Below are positions 35,101 through 44,674 of a stretch of 54,982 nucleotides of DNA, one piece after another. Numbering within the stretch: the first letter of the stretch is position 1; the number at the start of each line of letters is the position of its first letter. The stretch is from Candidatus Izemoplasmatales bacterium. Lineage in GTDB: Bacteria > Bacillota_I > Bacilli_A > Izemoplasmatales > Hujiaoplasmataceae. The position numbers and the translations under genes were made by a program. The notes beneath the pieces are model-generated. The model was not told the origin of the DNA, ran no database searches, and was given only the letters and a program-made list of their open reading frames with translations. The stretch spans positions 1-54,982 of the forward strand of contig JAQUZN010000005.1 in NCBI GenBank assembly GCA_028691315.1, in the 5' to 3' direction.

Positions 35101-35601
35101 CTTTAGAACTCGATAATTTTCTTGTAATGAATCATACTTTTCATTTTCAGATTCAACAAACAAGGTATGATTTTTCATTTCGTTGTCAATTACGTTGTTT
35201 GACTCGTCAAGCAATTTTTGAAATTGTAAATATGCATCTTCTTTTAATTCAGAAATATTGTTAAGGACGACTTGAAAAGCATTTTCTTCATTTCCTTCAT
35301 CGGATTTCATTTGGTCTGATATGATTAATAATTCTTGTTCAAGAGATTCGAAAAAAGGACTGTATTTTTCGTTGATTGAATTTCCGGCAACTTGATTGGC
35401 TTTTTCAATTAACAAGTACTGATCTATCCTTGATTCGTAAATATCAATGAACTTTTCCTCAATTGCTTTGATTGTATTTTGATTGTCCTCAGAGCATCTT
35501 AAAATCTCTGCATCCAAAAATGATGTAGTGAGTTCGTGTTTATTAAGTTGAACTTTAAAATTTTCTAGTGTGTTTGATATAATATCTTGATTGTTCGACA
35601 T
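32143..35601 (-). CDS. Giant coiled-coil protein, unknown function (1152 aa)
   Basis: I recognise no family. The 1152 residues are mostly charged, heptad-prone helix (Lys/Glu/Gln/Ser/Leu), with one more hydrophobic patch near residues 370-395 (AYFMPAMFFLNSINLYSNF) and no classical membrane span, signal peptide, Walker motif or enzyme signature. The ORF opens at GTG 35610, but that GTG is part of the SD GAGAGGTG. ATG 35601 is the better start and gives MSNNQDIISNT. It heads a two- or three-gene minus-strand operon divergent from ruvB. Its size and composition suggest a filament, scaffold or chromosome-associated protein; this is inference. Confidence 0.82.
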   Translation of the reverse strand: MSNNQDIISNTLENFKVQLNKHELTTSFLDAEILRCSEDNQNTIKAIEEKFIDIYESRIDQYLLIEKANQVAGNSINEKYSPFFESLEQELLIISDQMKSDEGNEENAFQVVLNNISELKEDAYLQFQKLLDESNNVIDNEMKNHTLFVESENEKYDSLQENYRVLKSSQSSKMLSSIEQSKNVLSDLKQQLSDNSKNQTEFLNESILQVLETLRSTKNRMSFLFKSTTDLYMKQRERIDKLSHQRQKPHSMINQTVIHQFVKQINDVNQKKSNFEKMIIKELKTSKEIVGKKIIESDEKSDYALTRKYIIQYELIQKKADYLLKRNQSMSDLLISKYQNEIKKIKIDSFKRVEEIKLAYFMPAMFFLNSINLYSNFSFYTNESFDELDNLLTDLLVYNQKLFDQKIKIILDDSNAVEDYKSNLVERIFSVCSQLTDLITKIDHLSKEIISLESNSQLEIANIRKKIEDIEIKGNYDKYLLDLENDHFFAEHQHDSNLKQIHNKVENEKTVIKLRKDIELLKLNHELFQVKMHNLQKISELEQSVHLNSYQENLELLYADFECNKKMNDIQYSIDKVQMEKNTLCRSYHYSSRFVDEQNAFEQKKSNIKEQISQFTLHAQDMIDTQKVNAERILHVLYSKDNPRYYARYLEHSRRRLLESYYAQVASKIDTKKQYVEMIHHQFYVLTQQLSIALHLHGQVVKRHLLLLESSPLDESQQTFLRQELLQSPVIKIYQEVSSSIFNVLEKIQNGHLFNGFTKIIQSTIEKTVLFSQSALDQISKKRFKKKNDMSVIKKFLIIQIETIDTFEKTIQSMLNDVEKSLIENQILDIEKIKYSSSIMIKKLNLQYDYMIVKAVKGDRNRKKQGKQVLLDIQYYEDLYKTKIKKMNLLLDESIKKELAIQRFLKAEISKMINENDKLLAKDLKTLESNYLHAQIALDLKCRQYEKIPDSINIILKNIYSEELKDIEQMKSTHDQDYKSALSSLEYEISVIAKKNDTYNTILDETKSNLVKEKKSSILSRFSNIEQSNLALKSEYQTKIKEIQKKIPSDYMELYHKISNAEDNFLNQYVGINHDITSDFEVFLSSQMNSQLLQNHEVLNHPYTQFIQLEDHLSLKTRDIFTDTIEKSKQLKNQIIVEERKSKQKQDRIINV

Positions 35602-35632
35602 ATGGTGCACCTCTCAAAACACTTACTAAATA

Positions 35633-35661
35633 ATTATATTATATATATACAGTTTATTCAA
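35633..35661 (-). promoter_or_regulatory. Promoter of the coiled-coil operon
   Basis: On the minus strand TTGAAT (35661-35656), a 17-base spacer and TATAAT (35638-35633) lie about 30 bases before the start of the 1152-residue gene. Confidence 0.75.
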
Positions 35662-35701
35662 CCAATGAACAAAAATAAATCGAATGATTTAACTAATAAT
35701 T

Positions 35702-35710
35702 TGGTATAAT
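35702..35710 (+). promoter_or_regulatory. Extended -10 promoter of ruvB-queA
   Basis: TGgTATAAT (TATAAT 35705-35710) lies 19 bases upstream of the ruvB start; no good -35 is seen. The SD GAGGTG follows at 35717. Confidence 0.6.
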
Positions 35711-35729
35711 AAATATGAGGTGTTAAATT

Positions 35730-36737
35730 ATGGACAAACGGATTATTGCAAATAACCTATTAATCGATGATGAAATGGAAGCGACGCTACGGCCTCGCTT
35801 TTTCCCAGAATACATTGGACAAGAAAATGTAAAAGATATGATTAAAATTGCCGTAGAAGCAACCAAAAAAAGAAATGAGTCACTCGATCATGTCTTGCTA
35901 TACGGCCCTCCAGGGTTAGGAAAAACAACTTTAGCGCAAGTTATTACAAATGAACTAGGAGTAAATATGAAAGTATGTTCTGGTCCAACCATCGAGCGAA
36001 CTGGAGACCTAGCTGCCATATTGACTTCTTTAGAACCAGGAGACGTACTATTTATTGATGAAATTCATCGTTTACCGAAAATTGTTGAAGAAATTTTATA
36101 TTCATCGATGGAAGATTTTGTAATTGACATTGTTGTTGGAAAAGACTCTGGCGCAAAATCCATTCGGGTTGACTTGCCACCATTCACATTAATTGGCGCG
36201 ACAACGAGATTTGGAGACTTAACTGGACCATTAAGAGATCGTTTTGGAATTGTTCATAAACTTGAATTTTATACGGATAAAGATTTAGAAACCATCTGCC
36301 AAAGAACATCAAATATCTACGATTGTGAAATCGAAGCGCTAGCAATTATTGAACTAGCAAAAAGAAGTAGAGGAACGCCAAGAATTGTGAATAGACTATT
36401 TAGGCGGGTTAGAGATTATGCAGATATTCTTGGCGATGGTACAATTACCCTTGAAATCACTAAATTCGCTCTAGAAAAGCTTAAAATAGATGAGCAAGGG
36501 TTAGATCGTAAAGACAGAGAATACTTACTAGGCATAATTGAAAAATACAATGGTGGACCAGTGGGGCTTGAAACAATTGCCACATCTATCAGCGAAGATC
36601 CTCAAACACTAGAGGATGTATACGAACCATTCTTAATTCAAAAAGGGTTTATCAATCGTACTCCAAGGGGAAGAGTCGCTACTGAAAAAGCATATAAACA
36701 CTTAAAAAAAGGATTTCAAGGAACATTATTTCAATGA
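35730..36737 (+). CDS. ruvB: Holliday junction branch-migration ATPase RuvB
   Basis: This is a 335-residue AAA+ motor that drives branch migration with RuvA. N-terminal [12 protein letters not shown], Walker [14 protein letters not shown], Walker [12 protein letters not shown], sensor [18 protein letters not shown] and the C-terminal winged helix ([13 protein letters not shown]) are all present. ruvA is not adjacent, unlike in many Bacillota. The ruvB-queA order is conserved. The TGA stop overlaps the queA start (ATGA). Confidence 0.97.
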   Translation: MDKRIIANNLLIDDEMEATLRPRFFPEYIGQENVKDMIKIAVEATKKRNESLDHVLLYGPPGLGKTTLAQVITNELGVNMKVCSGPTIERTGDLAAILTSLEPGDVLFIDEIHRLPKIVEEILYSSMEDFVIDIVVGKDSGAKSIRVDLPPFTLIGATTRFGDLTGPLRDRFGIVHKLEFYTDKDLETICQRTSNIYDCEIEALAIIELAKRSRGTPRIVNRLFRRVRDYADILGDGTITLEITKFALEKLKIDEQGLDRKDREYLLGIIEKYNGGPVGLETIATSISEDPQTLEDVYEPFLIQKGFINRTPRGRVATEKAYKHLKKGFQGTLFQ

Positions 36738-37768
36738 TGAGAACAGATGATTTTGATTATATATTACCTGAAGAGTTGATTGCTCAAACCCCATTACAAG
36801 ATCGAGCTTCTTCAAGATTACTTATATGTCACCGAAATGACTTAGAAATCATTCATGAGTCGTTTCATCATCTTCCAAAATATTTCCAAAAAGGTGATGT
36901 ATTAGTTTTAAATGATACCAAAGTTCTTCCTTCTAGGTTAATAGGTACTAAAGTGCTAACAAATGCCTCAATAGAAGTATTACTCTTAAGACAAATTGAA
37001 AACGATATATGGGAGGCGCTTGTAAAACCGGCAAGAAGAATTAAAGTTGACGATATTGTTTCTTTTGGAGATGGCAGTTTAAGTGCCAAATGCACTTTTA
37101 GTGGTGAAGAAGGAATCAGAAATTTTGAAATGAGTTATAAAGGCATTTTTTTAGAAGTGTTAGATAAATTAGGTGAAATGCCACTTCCTCCTTATATTCA
37201 CGAAAAGTTAATAGACCAAAATAGGTATCAAACAGTATATTCGAAAGTTGTAGGAAGTGCTGCAGCTCCTACAGCTGGACTTCATTTTACAAAGGAATTA
37301 TTAAATGAAATTAAAACTCTTGGAGTTGAAGTATGCTACCTAACACTACATGTTGGTTTAGGTACATTTCGGCCTGTTAGTGTTGAAGATGTAACGAAAC
37401 ACACGATGCATTCAGAGTTTTATTCTTTGTCAAAAGAAGTCGCTTCATTACTGAATACGGCAAAGAGCGAAAAACGCAGAATTATCGCTGTTGGGACTAC
37501 GTCCACAAGAACATTAGAAGCGATTTTTCAAAAACACCAGTCTTTTATTGCAGAAAGTGGATTTACAAATATTTTTATTTACCCTGGTTATAAGTTTAAA
37601 GCAATTGATGGTTTAATTACAAATTTTCATTTGCCAAAATCAACATTGGTTATGCTTGTTAGTGCTTTTGCATCAAAGGAAATAATCATGAATGCATACG
37701 ATGAGGCTATAAAACAAAAATACCGATTTTTTTCTTTTGGAGACTCAATGTTTATCACAGATAAATAA
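36734..37768 (+). CDS. queA: S-adenosylmethionine:tRNA ribosyltransferase-isomerase (QueA)
   Basis: This 344-residue enzyme adds the cyclopentene ring precursor to preQ1-modified tRNA, giving epoxyqueuosine. Family blocks are [15 protein letters not shown] at the N-terminus, [30 protein letters not shown] and the [10 protein letters not shown] region. Two adjacent ATGs exist; 36734 is better spaced from AAGGA. With Tgt at 39.3 kb and the preQ1-controlled transporter at 37.9 kb it forms a queuosine cluster. The final reductase (QueG/QueH) is not in the window. Confidence 0.97.
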   Translation: MMRTDDFDYILPEELIAQTPLQDRASSRLLICHRNDLEIIHESFHHLPKYFQKGDVLVLNDTKVLPSRLIGTKVLTNASIEVLLLRQIENDIWEALVKPARRIKVDDIVSFGDGSLSAKCTFSGEEGIRNFEMSYKGIFLEVLDKLGEMPLPPYIHEKLIDQNRYQTVYSKVVGSAAAPTAGLHFTKELLNEIKTLGVEVCYLTLHVGLGTFRPVSVEDVTKHTMHSEFYSLSKEVASLLNTAKSEKRRIIAVGTTSTRTLEAIFQKHQSFIAESGFTNIFIYPGYKFKAIDGLITNFHLPKSTLVMLVSAFASKEIIMNAYDEAIKQKYRFFSFGDSMFITDK

Positions 37769-37798
37769 CTGATTTGTTTTCTATGATAAAAAAAAATT

Positions 37799-37840
37799 AA
37801 CGACCTTAGTCGATCAAACTGAAGGTCGTTTTGTTTTTCT
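37799..37840. terminator. Bidirectional terminator between queA and the queuosine-precursor transporter
   Basis: AACGACCTT (37799-37807) pairs with AAGGTCGTT (37822-37830), with Ts after it and an A run before it. Confidence 0.85.
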
Positions 37841-37864
37841 TTCAATACTCAAACGCAAAATTGC

Positions 37865-38560
37865 TTATCTTTTATCTTGTAAAATATCTAGCGGCTTAAT
37901 TTTCTTCATAAAGTATAAAAATGGAGTATCAAGTGCAGCAACTAAGACCTTAATCAAATACGTTGTAACAAATATCCATTTGAGTGTCTCAAAGTCATAA
38001 ACACCCCAGAACGCAATTGGCACGAAAATGAGTGTATCAAAAAACTGACTTACAATCGTCGAACCATTGTTTCTAACCCACAACCATTTGTTTTCTGGGA
38101 GTAACTTGCGAATCCATTGAAACAAAGACACATCAAGTAATTGGCTGCATATAAATGCGAATAAACTTCCAACCACAATCCGTGGAAAGAACCCAAAGAT
38201 TGTTTGCAAAGACGATTGTGAAATATCAGATTCATTTGGTATAAATACAAGTGCTAGTTGCATCAAAATAAGGGTTGAAATCATCACGTAAAAACCCAGA
38301 TAAACTGCCTTTTTTGCATCTTTCTTACTAAAAATTTCATTTAATGCATCAGTACCAAGAAAAATAGTGCCATACATTACATTGCCCAAAGTTGCAGTTA
38401 ATCCAAATAAACTGATATTTTTAGTTACTTGAATATTCGCAATTATGGTAGCCATGGCTATCCAAACAAATATTCCTAGTTTTCCAAAAAGTTTATACAT
38501 TCCAATTAATAAAATAAAATTGACGATGGCAAAAATTAGCCATAATAATTCATTACTCAT
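37865..38560 (-). CDS. Queuosine precursor transporter, YhhQ/VUT (DUF165) family
   Basis: This is a 231-residue integral membrane protein with about six helices. YGTIFLGTDALNEIFSKKDAKKAVYLGF is the family signature region, and the segment NGSTIVSQFFDTLIFVPIAF is a second diagnostic block. YhhQ-type proteins import preQ1/preQ0 or queuine-like precursors. The preQ1-I riboswitch directly over its SD, and the flanking queA and tgt genes, strongly support this role. AGGAGG lies 9 bases before ATG. It is transcribed against its neighbours and ends at a shared terminator. Confidence 0.92.
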   Translation of the reverse strand: MSNELLWLIFAIVNFILLIGMYKLFGKLGIFVWIAMATIIANIQVTKNISLFGLTATLGNVMYGTIFLGTDALNEIFSKKDAKKAVYLGFYVMISTLILMQLALVFIPNESDISQSSLQTIFGFFPRIVVGSLFAFICSQLLDVSLFQWIRKLLPENKWLWVRNNGSTIVSQFFDTLIFVPIAFWGVYDFETLKWIFVTTYLIKVLVAALDTPFLYFMKKIKPLDILQDKR

Positions 38561-38569
38561 AATAAAAAT

Positions 38570-38608
38570 CCTCCTAGTTTTGTTTACGCAGGATGGTTAC
38601 GAACTGCG
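38570..38608 (-). promoter_or_regulatory. PreQ1-I riboswitch controlling the queuosine-precursor transporter
   Basis: On the minus strand the leader has P1 CGCAG (38608-38604) / CTGCG (38591-38587) closing a loop TTCGTAACCATC. An A-rich tail with AAAACTA then runs directly into the SD GGAGG. This matches the preQ1-I plan (stem ending in GUUC, loop with C-rich end, A-rich strand, 3' AACUA forming a pseudoknot). The overlap with the SD predicts translational shut-off when preQ1 is bound. No separate terminator is seen. Confidence 0.85.
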
Positions 38609-38619
38609 AATGCGATACT

Positions 38620-38647
38620 ATTATATCAAATATCAATAAAAATACAA
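38620..38647 (-). promoter_or_regulatory. Promoter of the queuosine-precursor transporter
   Basis: On the minus strand TTGTAT (38647-38642), a 16-base spacer and an extended -10 TGaTATAAT (38625-38620) start transcription just before the riboswitch. Confidence 0.7.
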
Positions 38648-38664
38648 TTAAAACAAGATTTGAA

Positions 38665-38693
38665 TTGCGAAAAAAGATGAAAAGTAGTAAAAT
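38665..38693 (+). promoter_or_regulatory. Promoter of pduL-tgt
   Basis: TTGCGA (38665-38670), a 17-base spacer and TAAAAT (38688-38693), 33 bases before the start. Confidence 0.75.
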
Positions 38694-38726
38694 ACTCGTG
38701 ACTTATGAACGAATCAAGGAGGATTT

Positions 38727-40465
<1,739 letters not shown>

Positions 40466-40517
40466 TGGAGCATAATTTTCTATTCGATTAAATTCCACTT
40501 AAAATATATAATATATA

Positions 40518-40546
40518 TTGAATTTTCCCTGAATATTCCGTATAAT
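40518..40546 (+). promoter_or_regulatory. Promoter of ftsZ
   Basis: TTGAAT (40518-40523), a 17-base spacer and TATAAT (40541-40546) give a leader of about 70 bases before ftsZ, in which I see no structure. Confidence 0.8.
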
Positions 40547-40622
40547 TAAATAATAAAGTATGAGTCTATTTACGAAATATTCAAATTCTTTTTCGAATAA
40601 AAATAAGCTTGGGAGGTAACAT

Positions 40623-41795
40623 ATGTTTGATATTAATGATAAATTTAATCAAAGGCCAAATATCAAAGTCATTGGTGTGGGTGGTGGAGGTGGCTCCGCT
40701 CTAAATAGAATGATTGAAAATGATGTTCAAGGCGTTGAATTTGTAACAATGAACACCGATGCCCAAGTTTTGAAATTGTCAAAAGCGGATATTCGTTTAC
40801 AGCTTGGAAAGATGCTAACGAGAGGCCTTGGCGCTGGCGCTGATCCAGAAGTAGGAAGAAAAGCCGCCTTAGAGTCTGAAGATGAAATCAGGGATTTACT
40901 GTCTGACACAGATATGGTTTTCATTACTGCGGGAATGGGTGGAGGAACAGGTACTGGTGCAGCTCCTGTTATTGCTAGAATTGCAAGAGAAATGGGATGC
41001 TTGACTATCGGTATAGTCACAAAGCCTTTTGGCTTTGAAGGACGTAAACGCGCGAGCGTTGCGCTTCAAGGATTAGAAGAACTTAAACCGTATGTAGATA
41101 CATTAATCGTTATACCAAATGATAAATTACTATACATCGTTGAAAAAAACACACCATACCTTGATGCTTTTAGAGAAGTCGATAATGTATTAAGACAAGG
41201 TGTCCAAGGAATTACCGAAATTATTGCTGTTCCAGGAGTTGTCAATGTTGACTTTGCAGATGTAAAGACAGTGATGAAAGACAAAGGAACCGCTTTAATG
41301 GGAATTGGTATTGCTGGAGGCGAAAATCGTGCTGTTGAGGCAGCTAGAGCTGCAATAAGGAGTCCATTACTTGAAACATCAATTAATGGCGCTACAGATG
41401 CAATAGTCAATATTACTTCTGGTTATGACGCTTCATTATATGAAATTAATGAAATCATTGAAGAAATTCAAAAATCTTCGACAACCGATATAAATGTTAT
41501 TTATGGATCTGCGATTAATACCGATTTACAAGATGAAATCATTGTAACGGTAATTGCCACTGGATTTAGTGAAGATCCAATCTTCAAAGATATTACCATG
41601 AATAATGCTAGAGAAGTTACTCCAGAAAAACAAAGCATTGATCATGTGTTTGATACACCTAAACCTTTGTCAAAAAAAGAAGAAAAGAAAAAAAATAAAA
41701 AACAAAAAGATATCATCATTCCTGAAAAACAAGCGACAGAAGAAAATGAAGATATTCAAATTCCTTCTTGGCTAAAAGGACGATTTAAAAAATAA
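40623..41795 (+). CDS. ftsZ: Cell division GTPase FtsZ
   Basis: This is a 390-residue tubulin homologue that forms the division ring. [17 protein letters not shown] is at the N-terminus, the tubulin signature GGGTGTGA lies at about residues 106-113, and [22 protein letters not shown] is the T7 region. A charged linker leads to the C-terminal tail [11 protein letters not shown], which should bind SepF. GGGAGG lies upstream of ATG. ftsA is absent next to it, and sepF at 43.8 kb is the likely membrane tether. It is monocistronic. Confidence 0.98.
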   Translation: MFDINDKFNQRPNIKVIGVGGGGGSALNRMIENDVQGVEFVTMNTDAQVLKLSKADIRLQLGKMLTRGLGAGADPEVGRKAALESEDEIRDLLSDTDMVFITAGMGGGTGTGAAPVIARIAREMGCLTIGIVTKPFGFEGRKRASVALQGLEELKPYVDTLIVIPNDKLLYIVEKNTPYLDAFREVDNVLRQGVQGITEIIAVPGVVNVDFADVKTVMKDKGTALMGIGIAGGENRAVEAARAAIRSPLLETSINGATDAIVNITSGYDASLYEINEIIEEIQKSSTTDINVIYGSAINTDLQDEIIVTVIATGFSEDPIFKDITMNNAREVTPEKQSIDHVFDTPKPLSKKEEKKKNKKQKDIIIPEKQATEENEDIQIPSWLKGRFKK

Positions 41796-41796
41796 G

Positions 41797-41821
41797 AAGG
41801 CTGTCTATCAGCCTTTTTTCT
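41797..41821 (+). terminator. Terminator of ftsZ
   Basis: AAGGCTG-TCTAT-CAGCCTT is followed by TTTTCTT. It begins at the ftsZ stop. Confidence 0.85.
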
Positions 41822-41832
41822 TAATAAAATGA

Positions 41833-41861
41833 TTGTATTTTAAGGCTAAAAATGGTACAAT
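41833..41861 (+). promoter_or_regulatory. Promoter of the yhbY-surE-yggS-sepF-yggT operon
   Basis: TTGTAT (41833-41838), a 17-base spacer and TACAAT (41856-41861). The leader to yhbY is about 75 bases. Confidence 0.7.
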
Positions 41862-41941
41862 TTCTATCATGTAAAGTAAAATTTTTACTTCGTTATTGTA
41901 ATCACTAAGAACAACTATTTTTCCATGAAAGGATGAATTAT

Positions 41942-42238
41942 ATGAATCTTACAGGTAAACAAAAAAGTTTTTTAAGAAGCAAAGCACAAGTGATTAAACC
42001 CGTTTTTCAAATCGGAAAAGAGGGCTTTTCAAAAACATTTTTAGATAGTATCCTAACTTATTTGACTAAATATGAACTACTTAAATTTAGTATATTAGAC
42101 ACATGTTCTTTAACAAAAGAAGCCATTATCAAACTTCTTGTAAATAATGACATTGAAGTTGTCCAGTCCATAGGAAAAACATTAGTAATCTACAAAGAAA
42201 ATCCAAATTTAGAAAAAGGAATTGAACTTCCAAGATGA
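41942..42238 (+). CDS. yhbY: CRM-domain RNA-binding protein YhbY
   Basis: This is a 98-residue single CRM-domain protein linked to 50S ribosome assembly. LTGKQKSFLRSKAQ and the GxxG-type loop QIGKEGFSKTF are family marks. Two ATGs exist. AAAGG abuts the one at 41933, so 41942 (9 bases away) is chosen. The stop overlaps surE (ATGA), making it the first gene of a five- or six-gene operon that also carries division genes. Confidence 0.92.
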   Translation: MNLTGKQKSFLRSKAQVIKPVFQIGKEGFSKTFLDSILTYLTKYELLKFSILDTCSLTKEAIIKLLVNNDIEVVQSIGKTLVIYKENPNLEKGIELPR

Positions 42239-42963
42239 ATATACTATTAACAAACGATGATGGGTATAATGCTGAAGGCATACAAATTTTATATCGTAAA
42301 CTTCAAAGGTACGGTAAAGTTTTACTAGTTGCCCCTCATCATCATATGAGTGGCGCATCAGTCAGTCGTATTTTTTGGGATGAAGCTGTTGTTCATCATC
42401 ATACAGAAGATATTATTTCTGTTGAAGGAACCCCAGCAGATGCTGTTGCCTTTGCGCTTCATGCCCTAGATTTTGAACCCGATTTAATAGTGTCAGGGAT
42501 TAATGATGGGTTTAATGTTGGTGCTGACACGGTTTATTCCGGAACAGTTGGTGCATGTATGGAAGCTCTAAAGGCTGGGAAAAAAGCGATTGCTTTTTCA
42601 GCGGATTACCATTATTTTGAACCTGCTGAAAAAGAATTTGAAGCAGTGATGGATTATGTGTTAGAGCATGACCTTTTAAGTAACGAGTATTTACTCAATA
42701 TCAACTTTGTTTCACGAAAATTTACTGAGGCAAAAGGCATTATGATTACAGATTTAGGGTTTCGACCTGCAGTTCATTTCTATACCCGAAATGAACATGG
42801 AACATACCAAAATAAAAGAAAATTTCTTCCTTATGACTTTATTGAAGGAACAGATTTATATGCTATAGAGTACGGTTGGACATCCATTACGCCTTTAAAA
42901 TTCGGAAACCAAAGTGATAAAGGTTTGCTTGAACTAAAACAGAAGGTAGCTCATATTGAATAA
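42235..42963 (+). CDS. surE: 5'-/3'-nucleotidase SurE
   Basis: This is a 242-residue metal-dependent phosphatase of nucleoside monophosphates. The metal site starts with LLTNDDGY (Asp8, Asp9). The ligand Ser/Asn region HHHMSGASVSRI and VSGINDGFNVGADTVYSGTVGA are typical. The length is normal. It is translationally coupled to yhbY (ATGA) and overlaps the next small gene by 8 bases. Confidence 0.95.
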   Translation: MNILLTNDDGYNAEGIQILYRKLQRYGKVLLVAPHHHMSGASVSRIFWDEAVVHHHTEDIISVEGTPADAVAFALHALDFEPDLIVSGINDGFNVGADTVYSGTVGACMEALKAGKKAIAFSADYHYFEPAEKEFEAVMDYVLEHDLLSNEYLLNINFVSRKFTEAKGIMITDLGFRPAVHFYTRNEHGTYQNKRKFLPYDFIEGTDLYAIEYGWTSITPLKFGNQSDKGLLELKQKVAHIE

Positions 42964-43150
42964 AGGGAGTCGGATTCTATATTTAATTTTTTACTTAATA
43001 AACGTCGTTGTTGGCATACTAGTCATTGCTTTTCTTACTGAAAACACGTCAGTAAAAATCTTGATCAGTATTTATTTAGTGACACTAACGAGTTTTTTTA
43101 ATTATGGAATGAGAAAAAAAGAAAAAGACGATTCGGGAGGCAAAAAATGA
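42956..43150 (+). CDS. Small two-span membrane protein (64 aa)
   Basis: This is a 64-residue protein with two membrane helices (about residues 8-27 and 33-50), a short loop and a charged tail (RKKEKDDSGGKK). The start is TTG, overlapping the surE stop by 8 bases, with AAGGTAG upstream. No ATG is available in frame near the N-terminus. The stop overlaps yggS (ATGA). I recognise no family. Its place between surE and the sepF group suggests a membrane or envelope role, but this is only context. Confidence 0.7.
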   Translation: MNKGSRILYLIFYLINVVVGILVIAFLTENTSVKILISIYLVTLTSFFNYGMRKKEKDDSGGKK

Positions 43151-43794
43151 ATATTTTCGCAAATCTCGAAAAAATTAAACCAAACTTACAAAATCAAACC
43201 ATTATCGCTGCGACAAAATATGTAGGAGTTAAAGAAATTAAGGAATTGGTATCTTTAGGAATTACCAACATTGGTGAAAACAAAGTTCAATCTTTCCTTG
43301 AAAAATACGAAGTTTTACAGGAGTATCCAATTACTTGGCATTTTATTGGACATCTTCAAACAAATAAAGTAAAAAAGGTCATAAACAAAATTGATTTTCT
43401 TCATTCACTTGATAGACAGAGTCTTGCTATTTCGATTCAAAAAGAAAGAATTACTACACTTAATTGTTTTCTTGAAGTAAATATTACTGAAGAAAGCAAT
43501 AAAACGGGTATGAATGTAAAAGAAGTCATAGAATTTGTTAATGATTGTCAAAAATATGATAAAATATGTATCGTAGGATTAATGACCATGGCAACATTAA
43601 CCGATGATGAATCACTTATAGAACATCAGTTCATGTCACTTGTTAAACTCCAATCAGAGATTCAAGCTTTGAAACTTGAAAATGCGCCAACGAAGTATTT
43701 ATCAATGGGAATGTCAAATGATTACTTAATCGCAATCAAATGTCATTCTACCCATCTAAGGCTTGGCTCCATACTATTTAGAAATGAGGAATGA
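43147..43794 (+). CDS. yggS: Pyridoxal-phosphate homeostasis protein YggS/YlmE
   Basis: This is a 215-residue PLP-binding TIM-barrel protein without known catalysis. The PLP lysine is in IIAATKYV near residue 24. GENKVQ, WHFIGHLQTNK and the C-terminal LSMGMSNDYLIAI are the family blocks. In Bacillus the equivalent gene (ylmE) sits directly before sepF and ylmG, as here. The start overlaps the previous stop (ATGA). Confidence 0.95.
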   Translation: MNIFANLEKIKPNLQNQTIIAATKYVGVKEIKELVSLGITNIGENKVQSFLEKYEVLQEYPITWHFIGHLQTNKVKKVINKIDFLHSLDRQSLAISIQKERITTLNCFLEVNITEESNKTGMNVKEVIEFVNDCQKYDKICIVGLMTMATLTDDESLIEHQFMSLVKLQSEIQALKLENAPTKYLSMGMSNDYLIAIKCHSTHLRLGSILFRNEE

Positions 43795-43796
43795 TT

Positions 43797-44114
43797 ATGG
43801 CACTATTTAATAAAAAAAATACGGTTGTTTCCACTGATATTTCATTAGAAGATGTCAAGTTTTACCGAGTTCAAGATAGCAAAGGAATTTACGATTATGC
43901 TGAAATCATTATGCACCGAGTTCCAATCGTTCTCAACCTTGAAAATTGCTTAATCTCGGAGGCAAATGAAGTATTATTATTCTTGAGTGGTGTTTTATAT
44001 GCCTGTGATGGTGAAGTTGTGAAAATTCAAGATAAAATCTATTTAATGGCTCAAAAATCGGATTTAAATGGACCTACACTTAAACGATTTGTTTCTGATT
44101 ATCAAAAGAAGTAG
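43797..44114 (+). CDS. sepF: Cell division protein SepF
   Basis: This is a 105-residue protein that anchors and aligns FtsZ filaments at the membrane. The core MHRVPIVLNLENC..EANEVLLFLSGVLYACDGEVVKIQDKIYLM in outline is the SepF fold. The N-terminal MALFNKK is a short amphipathic start. The usual disordered linker is very short, so the protein is smaller than Bacillus SepF (about 150 residues). GAGG at 43786-43789 supports ATG 43797 rather than the overlapping ATG at 43791. Confidence 0.93.
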   Translation: MALFNKKNTVVSTDISLEDVKFYRVQDSKGIYDYAEIIMHRVPIVLNLENCLISEANEVLLFLSGVLYACDGEVVKIQDKIYLMAQKSDLNGPTLKRFVSDYQKK

Positions 44115-44119
44115 CTGAT

Positions 44120-44374
44120 ATGGAAACATTAAGAGCAATCCTTTCAGTACTTTACCAAGTGATGAATGTCTATTTTTACATCATGATTGCCACAATTATT
44201 CTTTCGTGGACGCCACTCACAAACACAAAGTTTTTTATGGTATTGAAAATTATTACTGACCCATATTTGAATCTTTTTAGAGGTTTTATTGTTCTTTCAA
44301 ATATCGATTTTACCCCAATCGTTGGAATTTTATTATATGAATTGCTTTTAAGATTAATGCTATCAGTTATTTAG
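44120..44374 (+). CDS. yggT: YggT/YlmG family membrane protein
   Basis: This is an 84-residue protein with two membrane helices around ILSWTPLTN and the loop ITDPYLNLFRGFI, then IDFTPIVGILL, the standard YggT pattern. The family is linked to division and osmotic tolerance and is found after sepF across Bacillota. It ends the operon. In Bacillus ylmH and divIVA would come next, but here the ileS T-box follows directly. I see no clear SD, so it may be coupled to sepF (5-base gap). Confidence 0.92.
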   Translation: METLRAILSVLYQVMNVYFYIMIATIILSWTPLTNTKFFMVLKIITDPYLNLFRGFIVLSNIDFTPIVGILLYELLLRLMLSVI

Positions 44375-44397
44375 TTATAGATTATGAATTGAAAGTA

Positions 44398-44426
44398 TTG
44401 AAAAATAGGATCTTATTAGGTATAAT
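44398..44426 (+). promoter_or_regulatory. Promoter of ileS
   Basis: TTGAAA (44398-44403), a 17-base spacer and TATAAT (44421-44426) lie right before the T-box leader. Confidence 0.85.
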
Positions 44427-44432
44427 AGGTTC

Positions 44433-44659
44433 CATAATATCGAAGATTAGGACAACACTGATTTTATGTACAATTTAGAGACCAAGTGGCAGGTGTAAAC
44501 TTGGGTGTCATAAATGCTAGTTATCCCCTAGGAGAGAATAATTGAAATTTTTAGTAAATTATTCCGCTTGTCAGCGTTAATGACTCAAGTGCTAGTTTTA
44601 CTAGAACTAAGGTGGTACCACGGTTTATAATCGTCCTTTTTTAAGGATGATTTTTTTTT
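44433..44659 (+). promoter_or_regulatory. T-box leader of ileS (isoleucine)
   Basis: This is a tRNA-sensing riboswitch. Stem I is recognisable: AGAGA (44477-44481), CCAAG/CTTGG arms around GGCAGGTGTAAA, and TTATG/CATAA. In the lower internal loop ATC (44523-44525) sits between GTT and CCTA, the specifier position, and reads Ile. The T-box AAGGTGGTACCACGG is at 44609-44623. The terminator ATCGTCCTT-TTTT-AAGGATGAT with a long T run follows. Uncharged tRNA-Ile should stabilise the antiterminator and switch ileS on. Confidence 0.93.
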
Positions 44660-44674
44660 AGAGGAGGTTTTACT

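Noticed and set aside
41066-41410. Minus-strand ORF of 114 codons opposite ftsZ, and similar long antisense ORFs opposite lon, pnp and tgt
   Set aside because: They lie fully inside strongly conserved genes, lack SDs and show Ser/Pro-rich composition typical of antisense frames.
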